From the NCBI GenBank assembly GCA_030148485.1, contig JASBTJ010000070.1:1-44565 (forward strand): DNA of 44,565 nt, given 5' to 3'. Positions 1 through 8,101 of the stretch are shown piece after piece. The first letter of the stretch is position 1. The number at the start of each line of letters is the position of its first letter. The notes under the pieces were generated by a model. That model was not told the DNA's origin. It worked only from the letters and a program-made list of their open reading frames with translations, and made no database searches. The stretch comes from Gammaproteobacteria bacterium. GTDB taxonomy: Bacteria > Pseudomonadota > Gammaproteobacteria > Chromatiales > Chromatiaceae. Position numbers and translations under genes: made by a program.

Positions 1-1
1 C

Positions 2-165
2 CGCTTAAAGCCGTATCTCAACGGCATCCTCGCCCACTGTCGCTACCCCCTGCATACCAGCGTCTTGGAAGGCATCAACAACCGGATCAAGGTCATCAAA
101 CGTATCGGGACGAGGACTACTTCTTCCTCAAAATCCGCGCCACCTTCCCCGGACATCTTCGATGA
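2..165 (+). pseudogene. ISL3-family transposase, C-terminal remnant with frameshift
   Basis: The first frame reads a transposase C-terminus containing LEGINNRIKVIKR. From about position 103 the homology continues in another frame as YRDEDYFFLKIRATFPG and stops at 163-165. Intact ISL3-family transposases have a few more residues (KRMAYGYRD-like) at this point, so the junction fits a deletion of about 13 bases between short TAT repeats. The 5' part lies outside the window. The remnant ends 12 bases before the 3' end of the tRNA-Ser gene. It is non-functional as it stands. Confidence 0.72.
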
Positions 166-177
166 ACCTTTTTAATT

Positions 178-267
178 TGGCGGAGAGGGAGGGATTCGAA
201 CCCTCGATACGGGTTAACGTATACACACTTTCCAGGCGTGCTCCTTCAGCCACTCGGACACCTCTCC
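178..267 (-). tRNA. tRNA-Ser (anticodon GGA)
   Basis: On the minus strand the acceptor arm GGAGAGG (5') pairs with CCTCTCC (3'), followed by G and an encoded CCA. The anticodon loop CTGGAAA gives anticodon GGA. A long variable arm and the T-loop GGTTCGAATCC are present, as expected of a class II tRNA of 90 bases. The gene lies downstream of the ybaK-like gene on the same strand. An IS remnant abuts its 3' end, which is a common insertion position. Confidence 0.96.
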
Positions 268-377
268 GGATTCGCCGCCGGGGTATCGAGCAAGGCCGAC
301 ACGCCGCGAAAACGAGGCGCGAAGCTTATACCAGCGCACCGGCCAACGCAATGCCGGCACGGCGCGAAGCGGTTTCC

Positions 378-848
378 CTACAGGTGATGGCTGACTTGGG
401 CGCGATGCACGTCCTGGGTTAGCTTGCGAAACTGCTCGCCCTTCAGATGGATCAGGTGCTGGTGATCGCCGAACTCGAAGTAGATGTCCTCCGCCTTGAG
501 CAGTGCGGTATCCACCACCGTGTCGATACCGTACGGTTCACCGACCGCCGGCAAGGCGCCGCGATCGCAGTCGGCGAAGGCCACTTCCATCTCGTCCTCG
601 TTCATGATCACCAGGCTGCGCGCGGTGAGTTGGTTGAGCCGATCGAGATCGAGTCGGTGGGTGGCCGGTACCACAGCCAGCAAATAGCTGGTGTCATCGC
701 CGAGTAACACCGGCTTGGCCATCTGATCGCCCGGCACGTGCGCGGCTTGTGCTGCGCGCATGGCTGATTCGGCTGGGGCATGTTCGATCACATCATAAAG
801 AACGCCACGGTTGTCCAGATACTCCTGGACGGTGGTTGCAACGCCCAT
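378..848 (-). CDS. YbaK/EbsC-family aminoacyl-tRNA deacylase
   Basis: This 156-residue protein has the YbaK / prolyl-tRNA synthetase-associated fold. Proteins of this family hydrolyse mischarged aminoacyl-tRNAs in trans. Supporting stretches are the central block around residues 42-75 (AKPVLLGDDTSYLLAVVPATHRLDL) and the later block with GALPAVGEPYGIDTVVD. The length is normal for the family. The ATG is preceded by a strong ribosome binding site (AGGAGGTAACAGACG). It is divergent from the methyltransferase gene and upstream of tRNA-Ser on the same strand. The amino acid specificity cannot be told from sequence. It ends in TAG. Confidence 0.85.
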   Translation of the reverse strand: MGVATTVQEYLDNRGVLYDVIEHAPAESAMRAAQAAHVPGDQMAKPVLLGDDTSYLLAVVPATHRLDLDRLNQLTARSLVIMNEDEMEVAFADCDRGALPAVGEPYGIDTVVDTALLKAEDIYFEFGDHQHLIHLKGEQFRKLTQDVHRAQVSHHL

Positions 849-950
849 CGTCTGTTACCTCCTGGGTTATCGATGTAAACCTAGGCCGCCGTGCCAACCG
901 GGACCCATTTTGAGTATAGTCAGCGGTTCACGCAGCAAGTGTCGTCAGTG

Positions 951-1793
951 ATGCCGAAACAGAACAAGAAGCACCAAACCCGAACCAAATCCACCCTGGC
1001 GGAACGTGCCGACCGCCATCTGCTCTACGAGCAGGCGGTGCAGTGCGCGGAATCCGAGGTGGATTTCATCGACGAGACCTACCGGAAACTGCGCGGCCGC
1101 AAGGCGCAACGCCTGCGGGAGGACTTCTGCGGGACCGCAAACGTCTGCTGCGAGTGGGTGCGACGGGGCAACAAACGCACCGCTGTCGGGGTAGACCTGG
1201 ACCCTGAGGTGCTCGCCTGGGGGCGCGAACACCGTATCGCCACGCTCACCCCCGCCCAGGCCGCCCGGGTGCGACTGACCGAGGCGGATGTCCTGCAGGC
1301 GGCAACGGACCCGGTGGATATCGTGCTGGCGATGAATTTCAGCTATTGGCTACTCCAGGACCGCGCAACCCTGCTGGCCTACTTCCGCAAGGTGCGCGAG
1401 CAGCTGGACAGGGATGGCGTGTTTTTCCTGGACTGTTACGGTGGCTACGATGCCCACCGCGAGATCGAGGAACCCCGTGAGATCGGCTCAGGCAAGAAGG
1501 CCTTCACCTACATCTTGGACCAGGCCGACTTCAACCCGATCACCCACCAGGTCACCTGCCACATCCATTTCGAGTTCCGTGACGGTTCACGGCTGGACAA
1601 GGCGTTCAGCTACACTTGGCGATTGTGGACCCTACCCGAGATCCAGGACCTGCTCGCCGAAGCGGGTTTCAGCAAGGTCACGGTGTACTGGCAGGGCTGG
1701 GACGATGACGGCGAGGCGGACGGGGATTTCCAACCGGCGCTGAGCGCCGACGCCGACGCCGGCTGGATCTGTTACCTCAGCGCCGAAAAATAG
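951..1793 (+). CDS. Class I SAM-dependent methyltransferase
   Basis: A Rossmann-fold methyltransferase of about 280 residues. Motif I is the LREDFCGTANV block, followed by an acidic strand end (VGVDLDPEV) and motif IV-like AMNFSYWLLQ, then FFLDCYGGYDAHREIEE. The substrate is unknown. A GTG at 891 would add 20 residues, but the ATG at 951 starts the conserved region and a -10-like TATAGT lies at about 916-921, which would put transcription start after the GTG. Neither start has a strong ribosome binding site. The gene is divergent from the YbaK-like gene, and its 3' end runs into a bidirectional terminator. Confidence 0.8.
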   Translation: MPKQNKKHQTRTKSTLAERADRHLLYEQAVQCAESEVDFIDETYRKLRGRKAQRLREDFCGTANVCCEWVRRGNKRTAVGVDLDPEVLAWGREHRIATLTPAQAARVRLTEADVLQAATDPVDIVLAMNFSYWLLQDRATLLAYFRKVREQLDRDGVFFLDCYGGYDAHREIEEPREIGSGKKAFTYILDQADFNPITHQVTCHIHFEFRDGSRLDKAFSYTWRLWTLPEIQDLLAEAGFSKVTVYWQGWDDDGEADGDFQPALSADADAGWICYLSAEK

Positions 1794-1810
1794 CCCCTCG
1801 TCGGCTCGAA

Positions 1811-1847
1811 AAAAAGCCCGGCTCGCACACATCGAGCCGGGCTTTTT
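1811..1847. terminator. Bidirectional rho-independent terminator
   Basis: A perfect 15-base inverted repeat (AAAAAGCCCGGCTCG and its complement) surrounds a 7-base loop. An A run sits on one side and a T run on the other, so it works in both directions. It separates the methyltransferase gene (plus) from the convergent AsmA gene (minus). Confidence 0.93.
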
Positions 1848-1866
1848 AGTCCGTATCCAGGCAGGA

Positions 1867-3726
1867 TCAGAGGCCGAAGCCCTTGAGCAGCCCCTTGACC
1901 TTGTCGCCGGCCTTGTCCTGGATGACCTGCTCGATTTTCTGCTTGGCCTGCTCCTTGACCTTCGAGTGCACGACCGACTCGAGATCCACGGCGAACTTGG
2001 GATCAGCCAACGCGCCCGTGATGCGCACCGGGATGGGCAAGCCCGCCACGTCCTTGATTCCGGCACCGCCCTGGCCTTCCAGGCTCTTTACCAGTTCGGC
2101 GGTCAGCCGGTAGTCGATACGCTCCGCCGGCAGATCCACCTGCCCCTTGCCGGCCACACGCAACAACGGCGACTTGGCGCTGAGATCCTGATTGTCCAAC
2201 ACACCGTTGACGATACGCGCACTGCCGGTGAGTTCACTGAAATCCGTCTGCTGAGGTCCGTCCGGCACCGTGGTACCGGCCAGTTTGGCCTGGGCCTGAC
2301 GGATCAGCTGGGCGATGTTGACGCCTTTGATCGCGCCATCGGCAAAGGCGATACGTGCCGTGCCGTTCAATGATCTGCGGATGGCCGCGTCGTCCAGTCC
2401 GGACATACGCAGGTCCGCTTCCACGTCACCCTTGCCGGTCACCTTGTCCTTGCCCGTCAAATCCTTCAGCAACGGGCCCGCCTGCACACCGGCCAGCATG
2501 TTGCGCACACTGATGCGTGGCGTCTTGTTACGGGCATCGAGTTCCACCCGACCGGACAACTTGCCGTCATACAGCAGCGCCTGCAGGGGATCGGCTCGCA
2601 ACACGCCGTCCTTGGCCTTCACCGTGACCTTGATATCGGAAACGTTCAGGTTCTTGACCTTGAGTTTTCCCACATCGATCTGGCCATCCAACACCAAGCC
2701 GCGCAAACCGGCCAGGGGATCGTCCCCTGCCGGCTTGCCCGGCTGCTGCGCGGCGACCGGCTTGGTGTCGCCGGATTTTCCCTCAGCGGGCGCCGGCAGG
2801 TAACGATCCAGATCGATCTGATCGAGCTTCAGACGCACCTGCATGGCCGGGCCGGCAAAGGAATCGATATCGATATTGCCGCTCAGTGTCGACTCGTCGA
2901 ACTTGGCCACCAGTTTCGACAGAGCAACCCGCTCGGCGGCCATATCCGCCGCGAGTGCAGCGCGGGCGTCGACCTTCAGCGGCTCGGGCAGCCCGGCACC
3001 GGCTGCCTTTATCTGTAGCGCCAGATCCGGCACGGCGTAGCCGAGCAGGTCTTCACGCACCGTCAAGGTACCCTCCAGGTCGACGCTCACCTTGACGCCC
3101 TGCTCACCGCCATCCAGCGCAAAAGCCAGCGTCACCGGGGACGTGCTGCCGGCGGCGAAGGCACCGGTGGTCAGATTGAGATCCTTCAGCTCGTAACGGG
3201 ACTTGGCCTGGCGGTCGTCCCAGACCAGACGGGCGTTACGAACCTCCACGCCCTGCACGTCCAGCGCCAGATCGCGGCGCTCGCCGGCCTTCTCCTGCTT
3301 GGCATCGACCTTGCCTTTGTCCTTTCCGCTCAGGCCCTCCCAGTTGGTCGCACCCCGGGCATCGCGCGCCAGATTCAAGGTCAGGTCCTGCACCACGACG
3401 GTGTCCACCTGGAGCTTGCCGCTGAACAACGGCAGCAGTTTCACCCGCAGTTCCAAGGCCCCGAGGCTGGCGAAAGGCGCCTCACCGAAGCCCGGTGCAT
3501 TGCTCAAACTGACGCCGCCGGCGTCGATGCCCAACCAGGGGAACACCGACAACTTCAAGGGCTCGCTGATGGTCAGTTCACGACCGGTCTGTTCCCGCAC
3601 CGCCTTGGCAATATCACCCTTGTAATCGTTGGGATCGATCACCATCGGCAGCACGATTACCGCGATGACGACCAACAAGGCCACTGCGCCGATCAGGCCG
3701 ATCAACCATTTGATGAGCTTACCCAT
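1867..3726 (-). CDS. AsmA family protein
   Basis: 619 residues. One N-terminal membrane helix (about residues 7-29) is followed by the typical AsmA start: an IDPNDYK motif, then REQTGRELTISEPLKLSVFPWLGI. The rest is a long beta-rich periplasmic region ending in the AsmA C-terminal domain. AsmA-like proteins sit in the inner membrane and bridge the periplasm; the family is linked to lipid transport and outer membrane assembly. It follows the DUF4197 gene by 31 bases on the same strand, so the two may be co-transcribed. The bidirectional terminator follows. Start chosen at ATG 3726 with GGGAGCGTGAGGT upstream. Confidence 0.88.
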   Translation of the reverse strand: MGKLIKWLIGLIGAVALLVVIAVIVLPMVIDPNDYKGDIAKAVREQTGRELTISEPLKLSVFPWLGIDAGGVSLSNAPGFGEAPFASLGALELRVKLLPLFSGKLQVDTVVVQDLTLNLARDARGATNWEGLSGKDKGKVDAKQEKAGERRDLALDVQGVEVRNARLVWDDRQAKSRYELKDLNLTTGAFAAGSTSPVTLAFALDGGEQGVKVSVDLEGTLTVREDLLGYAVPDLALQIKAAGAGLPEPLKVDARAALAADMAAERVALSKLVAKFDESTLSGNIDIDSFAGPAMQVRLKLDQIDLDRYLPAPAEGKSGDTKPVAAQQPGKPAGDDPLAGLRGLVLDGQIDVGKLKVKNLNVSDIKVTVKAKDGVLRADPLQALLYDGKLSGRVELDARNKTPRISVRNMLAGVQAGPLLKDLTGKDKVTGKGDVEADLRMSGLDDAAIRRSLNGTARIAFADGAIKGVNIAQLIRQAQAKLAGTTVPDGPQQTDFSELTGSARIVNGVLDNQDLSAKSPLLRVAGKGQVDLPAERIDYRLTAELVKSLEGQGGAGIKDVAGLPIPVRITGALADPKFAVDLESVVHSKVKEQAKQKIEQVIQDKAGDKVKGLLKGFGL

Positions 3727-3757
3727 ACCTCACGCTCCCTTCTTGTTCGTGACCGGC

Positions 3758-4507
3758 TCAGCCGCCGAACACCTTCTTGAGAATATCCGTTGTACGCGCG
3801 ACCGGATTCTCGCGGATCCGGCGCTCTTCCTCGGCCAGCTTCAGGAACAGGCCGTCCAGTGTCTTTTCCGTAACATAGTTGTCCAGATCCAACGACCCCG
3901 TATCCGTCCAGCCGCCGTACCCCGCCCCGACCTGATTGGCAAGGCGCTTGTACGCCGCGGTGGCGCCGCTGGCATCGGTGGCCTGTGCAACGATCGGCTT
4001 GATCGCCTGCTGCAGACGCTCACCGGCATTATCGCGCAAATACCGGGTGGCACTGTTCTCACCGCCGTTGAGAATACCGCGCACGTCTTGCAGGCTCATG
4101 TCACGCACGGTGTCTTTTACAATGCCCAGGGTCTTTGGGATCGCTTGTTCGGCTGCACGGTTGACGGTGGTTTCGAAATCGTCGACAAGCTGGTCCTTGC
4201 CGAACAGGCGAAATCCCTTGGCAGCGGTCTCCAACACGCCGGGCAACGGAATACGCACCTGCGGGTCGTTCAGGAAGCCGCCATCGCGTCCCAGCACATC
4301 CACGGCCCGCTCGGCGCCAACTGACAAGGCTTCACGCAAGCCGGAGCCGATTTCGGTATCCGAAAGCTTGCCGGCACCAGCGGTCACGGCAGGTATGGCT
4401 GGCGTGCCGCCGGGGACCGACTTGAGCAGATCGCGCCAGTCGGCATGGGAGGTGGTCAGTTGACCAAGCCCCAGCAGCAGGGCAAACCCCGTGAAATAGC
4501 GTTTCAT
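3758..4507 (-). CDS. DUF4197 domain-containing protein
   Basis: 249 residues with a signal peptide (about residues 1-22, ending SHA-D), so exported to the periplasm or as a lipid-free envelope protein. The rest matches the DUF4197 pattern: LSDTEIGSGLREAL near the start, then DPQVRIPLPGVLE, NRAAEQAIPKTLGIVKDTVRDMS, and TEKTLDGLFLKLAEEERRIRENP followed by ARTTDILKKVFG. The function of the family is unknown. A good ribosome binding site (GGAGGGATCCGA) precedes the ATG. It is upstream of asmA on the same strand. Confidence 0.88.
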   Translation of the reverse strand: MKRYFTGFALLLGLGQLTTSHADWRDLLKSVPGGTPAIPAVTAGAGKLSDTEIGSGLREALSVGAERAVDVLGRDGGFLNDPQVRIPLPGVLETAAKGFRLFGKDQLVDDFETTVNRAAEQAIPKTLGIVKDTVRDMSLQDVRGILNGGENSATRYLRDNAGERLQQAIKPIVAQATDASGATAAYKRLANQVGAGYGGWTDTGSLDLDNYVTEKTLDGLFLKLAEEERRIRENPVARTTDILKKVFGG

Positions 4508-4600
4508 TCGGATCCCTCCAGGAACATTAAGGCAGACGCGACAGCCACGAATAACATGGCTGCCGGCAAATCGGAAGGGGCGCGGGCCCCGGTATGTGGA

Positions 4601-4990
4601 TCAGGCGTCGTTCTGCAGACCGTGCAGACGGAAGATCAGTTCCGCTTCGCTTTCGCTCAGCGCAAGCTCTTCCATCAGACGACGAACGCCGGCGCCTTGT
4701 TGCACCAGATTGATCGCCTGGGCATAGGGCTGGTCGACCGCCTGCTGGCTCTCCAACGATTCCTGGCGTTCCTGCAGGCGGCGCTCCCGCGCCTCCAGGC
4801 GGTACATGCGTTTATCAGCCCCGGCGGCGCCGGCGGTCAGTGCATGTAGGCTTTGTTGGAGGATATCGCTGCGCTGGGAGAGCGCAGCCAATTGCTGTTC
4901 CAATGCCTTGCGACGTCGGTGCTGATACGTCAGCACCCCGGCAATCACGACCAATGCCAGGGCCACGATCAGTATTTCCAGCCAACTCAT
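4601..4990 (-). CDS. DUF2802 domain-containing protein of the chemotaxis locus
   Basis: 129 residues: an N-terminal membrane helix (about 4-22), a charged coiled-coil (about 26-90, rich in R, E, Q and L), and a small C-terminal DUF2802 domain (QAINLVQQGAGVRRLMEELALSESEAELIF). A gene of this type follows cheW in Pseudomonas and related bacteria; its role is not established. Its ATG overlaps the stop of the 55-codon gene upstream (ATGA), which indicates translational coupling and membership in the chemotaxis operon. About 90 bases separate it from the DUF4197 gene. Confidence 0.85.
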   Translation of the reverse strand: MSWLEILIVALALVVIAGVLTYQHRRRKALEQQLAALSQRSDILQQSLHALTAGAAGADKRMYRLEARERRLQERQESLESQQAVDQPYAQAINLVQQGAGVRRLMEELALSESEAELIFRLHGLQNDA

Positions 4991-5154
4991 GCGTACTCGT
5001 CCACGTGATGGTCGTCGTCCGGCTTGGGGCGCCGCTGCTGTTCTTTTTCTGGGGTCCTGCGTTGCGGCTGGCGCGGATCGCCACGGCCGATGCGGTTACG
5101 GGTACTCGGTGGCAACACCGGTGCCAGGGGGGGCATGTCTTTTATTTGTGCCAT
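4987..5154 (-). CDS. Small basic/acidic protein between cheW and DUF2802 (55 aa)
   Basis: This 55-residue reading frame begins MAQIKDMPPLAPVLPPSTRN, continues with a proline-, arginine- and glutamine-rich middle, and ends in an acidic tail DDDHHVDEYA. A strong ribosome binding site (GGGGAGGTGAAAC) sits directly before its ATG, and its stop overlaps the ATG of the DUF2802 gene. No membrane segment or known domain is seen, and it is probably unstructured. I infer it is a real gene from the start signal, coupling and position. I recall similar small proteins with an HIDEYA-like end in this position in related bacteria, but this is unverified. Confidence 0.72.
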   Translation of the reverse strand: MAQIKDMPPLAPVLPPSTRNRIGRGDPRQPQRRTPEKEQQRRPKPDDDHHVDEYA

Positions 5155-5205
5155 GTTTCACCTCCCCTTCCGCCGGCAGCCGGGATGCGCCTCACCCGGT
5201 GCGCA

Positions 5206-5688
5206 TCAGAAGTTGGACACCTCGGCCCATTCCTCGTCGGTCAGCAGTTTGTTCAGGTCCACCACGATAAGCAAGTGCTCGTCCTGGGTGGAAACGCCCT
5301 GAATATAACGGGAACTCTCTTCGTTGCCCACGTTCGGGGCGTGTTCGATCTGCGACTGACGCAGTTCGACGACTTCGGCCACGCTGTCCACAAGGATGCC
5401 GACCACCTGTTCGTCGGATTCGATGATCACGATCCGGCTCGAATCATCGGTCTCCACCGGCGGCAATCCGAAGCGACCGCGCGTATCGATCACCGTCACC
5501 ACATTGCCGCGCAGGTTGATGATGCCCAGTACGAAGGATGGCGCGCCGGGCACAGGTGCGATTTCGCTGACCCGCAGCACCTCCTGTACCTGCATCACGT
5601 TGATCCCGTAGCTTTCATCCTGCAGCCGAAAGGTCACCAGTTGGATGACCGGATCAACTTCCACATTTTCCGCGACAGCGTTGCTCAT
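5206..5688 (-). CDS. cheW: Chemotaxis coupling protein CheW
   Basis: 160 residues from the ATG at 5688. The CheW SH3-like fold is clear: QLVTFRLQDESYGINVMQVQEVLR, APSFVLGIINLRGNVVTVIDTRGRFGLP and VGILVDSVAEVVEL. CheW links CheA to chemoreceptors in the polar array. An in-frame GTG at 5706 would add six residues, but GCGGAGAGCAG lies before the ATG at 5688 and serves it better. It is followed by the 55-codon gene and preceded by about 100 bases that may hold a weak sigma-28 site. Confidence 0.95.
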   Translation of the reverse strand: MSNAVAENVEVDPVIQLVTFRLQDESYGINVMQVQEVLRVSEIAPVPGAPSFVLGIINLRGNVVTVIDTRGRFGLPPVETDDSSRIVIIESDEQVVGILVDSVAEVVELRQSQIEHAPNVGNEESSRYIQGVSTQDEHLLIVVDLNKLLTDEEWAEVSNF

Positions 5689-5727
5689 CGGTTCTGCTCT
5701 CCGCACGCCCGGTAGCGGGCTTATTGA

Positions 5728-5754
5728 CTATCGGTTTACGCTCTGCCGAGTTTT
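5728..5754 (-). promoter_or_regulatory. Possible weak sigma-28 promoter for cheW
   Basis: On the minus strand ACCGATAG (6 of 8 matches to GCCGATAA) lies 11 bases downstream of AAAACTCG (4 of 8 matches to TAAAGTTT). Spacing is right but the -35 is poor. It sits in the roughly 100-base gap upstream of cheW. Read-through from parP is equally possible. Confidence 0.25.
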
Positions 5755-5785
5755 CACTCTTACTTAATGACCTATAGCGTCAGGT

Positions 5786-6454
5786 CTACGGTTTTCTTGC
5801 GTACAGCATGTCAAGAAACACCTCGACGTCCACCAGCACGCACATATGCGACGGAATCATTGCCGCCAGCCAAGGCCGACGGGCCGTCGGCCGAGCCCAG
5901 CGGATGTCGCCACCCGCCAATTCAAAGGGCTCGGGCGCCGTGGCGCTCAGGAGCCCATGACGGCCATCCGGCAGCAGCACCACGTGGTCGGGGTCCGCGA
6001 TGGGCTCGGCGTCGGTCAAGCCAAGCAAACCCCCCAGATCGACCAAGGTCAGCTGCTGCCCGCGATTGATGGCCACACCGCGATGCCACGCCGCCTGGCC
6101 GAACATCGGCGTCGGCGGCTTGTCGATACGCGAAACGCCGTCCAGCATATTCAGCGGCGCGACAAAATCGTATCGTCCAACGCGGAACTTGATGGCCGAA
6201 AAGCGGCTCTCCGGAGCGGCTCGCGGCGCATCCCCCAAACCGTAGAAAACGCACTCCCTTTCCTGTGGTATCGGTTCGGGTTCGGGATTGTTTAGCGGTA
6301 TGGAAAGGACATCGGGCAGCAGGGTCGGACGCGCACCGGCGGGCGGCTCGTCAAAGGCCGTCGTATCGGGCACTTCGGCCAGCAGGCCGTCGAGCATCTC
6401 CAGTAACGCGGGGTGCGTCGCGGCCGCATCGGAGCCGCGGCCGTCGTCACTCAC
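5786..6454 (-). CDS. CheW-like protein, ParP type (polar array localisation)
   Basis: 222 residues from a GTG whose last bases form the stop of the ParA gene (GTGA overlap). The N-terminal ~85 residues are low-complexity and proline-rich. The C-terminal half has a CheW-like fold: FSAIKFRVGRYDFVAPLNMLDGV, then HRGVAINRGQQLTLVDLGGLLGL, ending MCVLVDVEVFLDML. Next to a ParC-type ATPase in a chemotaxis operon this fits ParP, which in Vibrio ties CheA arrays to the pole through a CheW-like domain. That assignment is from neighbourhood and domain, not from residue-level proof. It could also act as an extra coupling protein. Confidence 0.78.
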   Translation of the reverse strand: MSDDGRGSDAAATHPALLEMLDGLLAEVPDTTAFDEPPAGARPTLLPDVLSIPLNNPEPEPIPQERECVFYGLGDAPRAAPESRFSAIKFRVGRYDFVAPLNMLDGVSRIDKPPTPMFGQAAWHRGVAINRGQQLTLVDLGGLLGLTDAEPIADPDHVVLLPDGRHGLLSATAPEPFELAGGDIRWARPTARRPWLAAMIPSHMCVLVDVEVFLDMLYARKP

Positions 6455-7257
6455 CCCGCCACCTCGGCGGGCCTGGACGCGGCGACGGTCGGGCCGTGCT
6501 GCAGGGTTTCCAGCAGGTCCGTGTAGGCACGGACCGCACGGGATCGCGGGTCGTACAACGGCGGCGGCACCCCGGCGCGGCTGGCATCGCGCAACTTGGT
6601 GTCCACCGGGATGTAGCCGCTCCATAGGTGTTCATCGAATTCCCGCCGCATCTGGTCGAGGGTGTCCACCGAAGCGCGGGTGCGTTGATCGTAGTAGGTG
6701 GGCACGATGGTGTACTGCAGGGGCGTAGCACGGGCCCGGGTCACCATCTTGATGGTGTTGAGCATGCGCTCCAGGCCTTTCATCGCCAGGAATTCGGTCT
6801 GTACTGGAATCACCAGATGCTGGCAGGCCGCCAGGGCATTGATCAACAGGATGCCCAGCACCGGAGGACAATCGACCAGCACATAATCGTAGTCGTCCTT
6901 GACCTGCTCGATGCACTTGCGCAACGCCAGCCCCAGGCCGTCCAAGCGGCCCGACTGCCGGTCCAGACTGGCCAAAGCCACCGTGGCCGGAATCAGGTCC
7001 AGCCCTTCGGTACCGGTGGGCATGACGACGCTGCGGACATCGAGCGGGCGCTTTTCCCCCACCGCCAGGAACAGGTCGTAGCTGCTTTTCTCAAGGGTGT
7101 CGGGGTCGTTCCCGAAGTAACTGGTCAACGACCCGTGGGGATCGATGTCGATCATCAAGGTACGAAATCCCCAGGCGGCCAGCAGCCCGCCCAAGGTCAC
7201 CGTGGTGGTGGTCTTACCGACACCACCCTTCTGGTTTGCGATGGCCCAAATCTTCAT
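6451..7257 (-). CDS. ParA/Soj-family ATPase, ParC type
   Basis: 268 residues. A deviant Walker A motif (QKGGVGKTTTT, residues 9-19), Walker A' (MIDIDPHGSL), Walker B (DYVLVDCPPVLG) and the switch region (IPVQTEFLAMKGLE) are all in place. ParA-type ATPases bind the nucleoid or pole as ATP dimers and position cargo. In a chemotaxis operon, beside a CheW-like partner, this is the ParC-type protein that places chemosensory arrays. It overlaps the motD stop at its start (ATGA) and the parP start at its end (GTGA), so the three genes are translationally coupled. Confidence 0.88.
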   Translation of the reverse strand: MKIWAIANQKGGVGKTTTTVTLGGLLAAWGFRTLMIDIDPHGSLTSYFGNDPDTLEKSSYDLFLAVGEKRPLDVRSVVMPTGTEGLDLIPATVALASLDRQSGRLDGLGLALRKCIEQVKDDYDYVLVDCPPVLGILLINALAACQHLVIPVQTEFLAMKGLERMLNTIKMVTRARATPLQYTIVPTYYDQRTRASVDTLDQMRREFDEHLWSGYIPVDTKLRDASRAGVPPPLYDPRSRAVRAYTDLLETLQHGPTVAASRPAEVAG

Positions 7258-8084
7258 CCGTCCTCCAACCCCGGCCCTTCGGCCCAGGGCACTGCGTCCG
7301 CCGGGGACGCCACCGGATCCCGACCCGAGGAAATCACCAGCGTCACCCTACGGTTCTTGGCACGCCCGGCGGCAGTGCGGTTGTCGGCCTTTGGTCGGAA
7401 TTCACCATAGCCGACCGCGGCCATGCGCCCCGGCGCGATGCCCAGACCAGAAAAATAGTTCACCACACTGGCGGCCCGTGCCGACGACAGTTCCCAGTTG
7501 GACGGGTACTGTGCGGTATGGATGGGCCGGTTGTCGGTGTGGCCTTCGACGCGGATCGGATATGGGTTGCCCAGTAACACCTGTCCAACGGTGTCCAGGG
7601 CGCGACGCGCCTGCTCGGACAGCTGTGCATCGCCGCTGTCGAACAGCATCTGCGACAACATCTGCACCACCACCTGGTCGCCTTCGCGGGAGACCTCCAC
7701 CAAGCCGTCGGCCGCATACCCGGCCAGGCTCGCCTGCAAGCGGCTGACCATATCGTCCAACGGCACGCCGCCGTCGCCACCGGACTGGGCCATGGGCAGG
7801 CTCACCATGGGTTCGGCCACCGGAATGCCCGGTATCGGCAAGGGGTCGCCGGCCGGCGGAGACGCCGGATGATCGCCGGCCACCGGCATGCTGTTGCCGC
7901 CCGCCGCGGTGAACACCGCCCCCAGGGTTTCCGACAACACCTTGTACTTGCCCTCGTTCACCGTGGAGATCGCGTACATCACCACAAAAAACGCAAACAG
8001 CAGGGTAATGAAATCGGCGTACGAGATCAGCCACCGGTCCAGCGGCGTCTCTTCGGTGTCGGTTTTTCGTCGTCTTCTGGCCAT
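7254..8084 (-). CDS. motD: Flagellar motor stator protein MotD (MotB family)
   Basis: 276 residues from ATG 8084, preceded by GGAG. A basic N-terminus (MARRRRK) precedes a single membrane helix that begins RWLISYADFITLLFAFFVVM; the aspartate in SYADF is the proton-carrying residue of MotB proteins. The C-terminal OmpA-like domain binds peptidoglycan (VEGHTDNRPIHTAQYPSNWELS, SAARAxxV-type region, GYGEFRP, NRRVTLVI). It partners MotC, encoded immediately upstream, in a second-type stator as in Pseudomonas. A TTG at 8105 would overlap the motC stop but lacks a better start signal. Confidence 0.93.
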   Translation of the reverse strand: MARRRRKTDTEETPLDRWLISYADFITLLFAFFVVMYAISTVNEGKYKVLSETLGAVFTAAGGNSMPVAGDHPASPPAGDPLPIPGIPVAEPMVSLPMAQSGGDGGVPLDDMVSRLQASLAGYAADGLVEVSREGDQVVVQMLSQMLFDSGDAQLSEQARRALDTVGQVLLGNPYPIRVEGHTDNRPIHTAQYPSNWELSSARAASVVNYFSGLGIAPGRMAAVGYGEFRPKADNRTAAGRAKNRRVTLVISSGRDPVASPADAVPWAEGPGLEDG

Positions 8085-8101
8085 GGCGCTCCGGACCGCC
8101 G

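Noticed and set aside
4560-4600. GGGGC-GCGG-GCCCC hairpin between the DUF2802 and DUF4197 genes
   Set aside because: Short stem and no T run; not convincing as a terminator.
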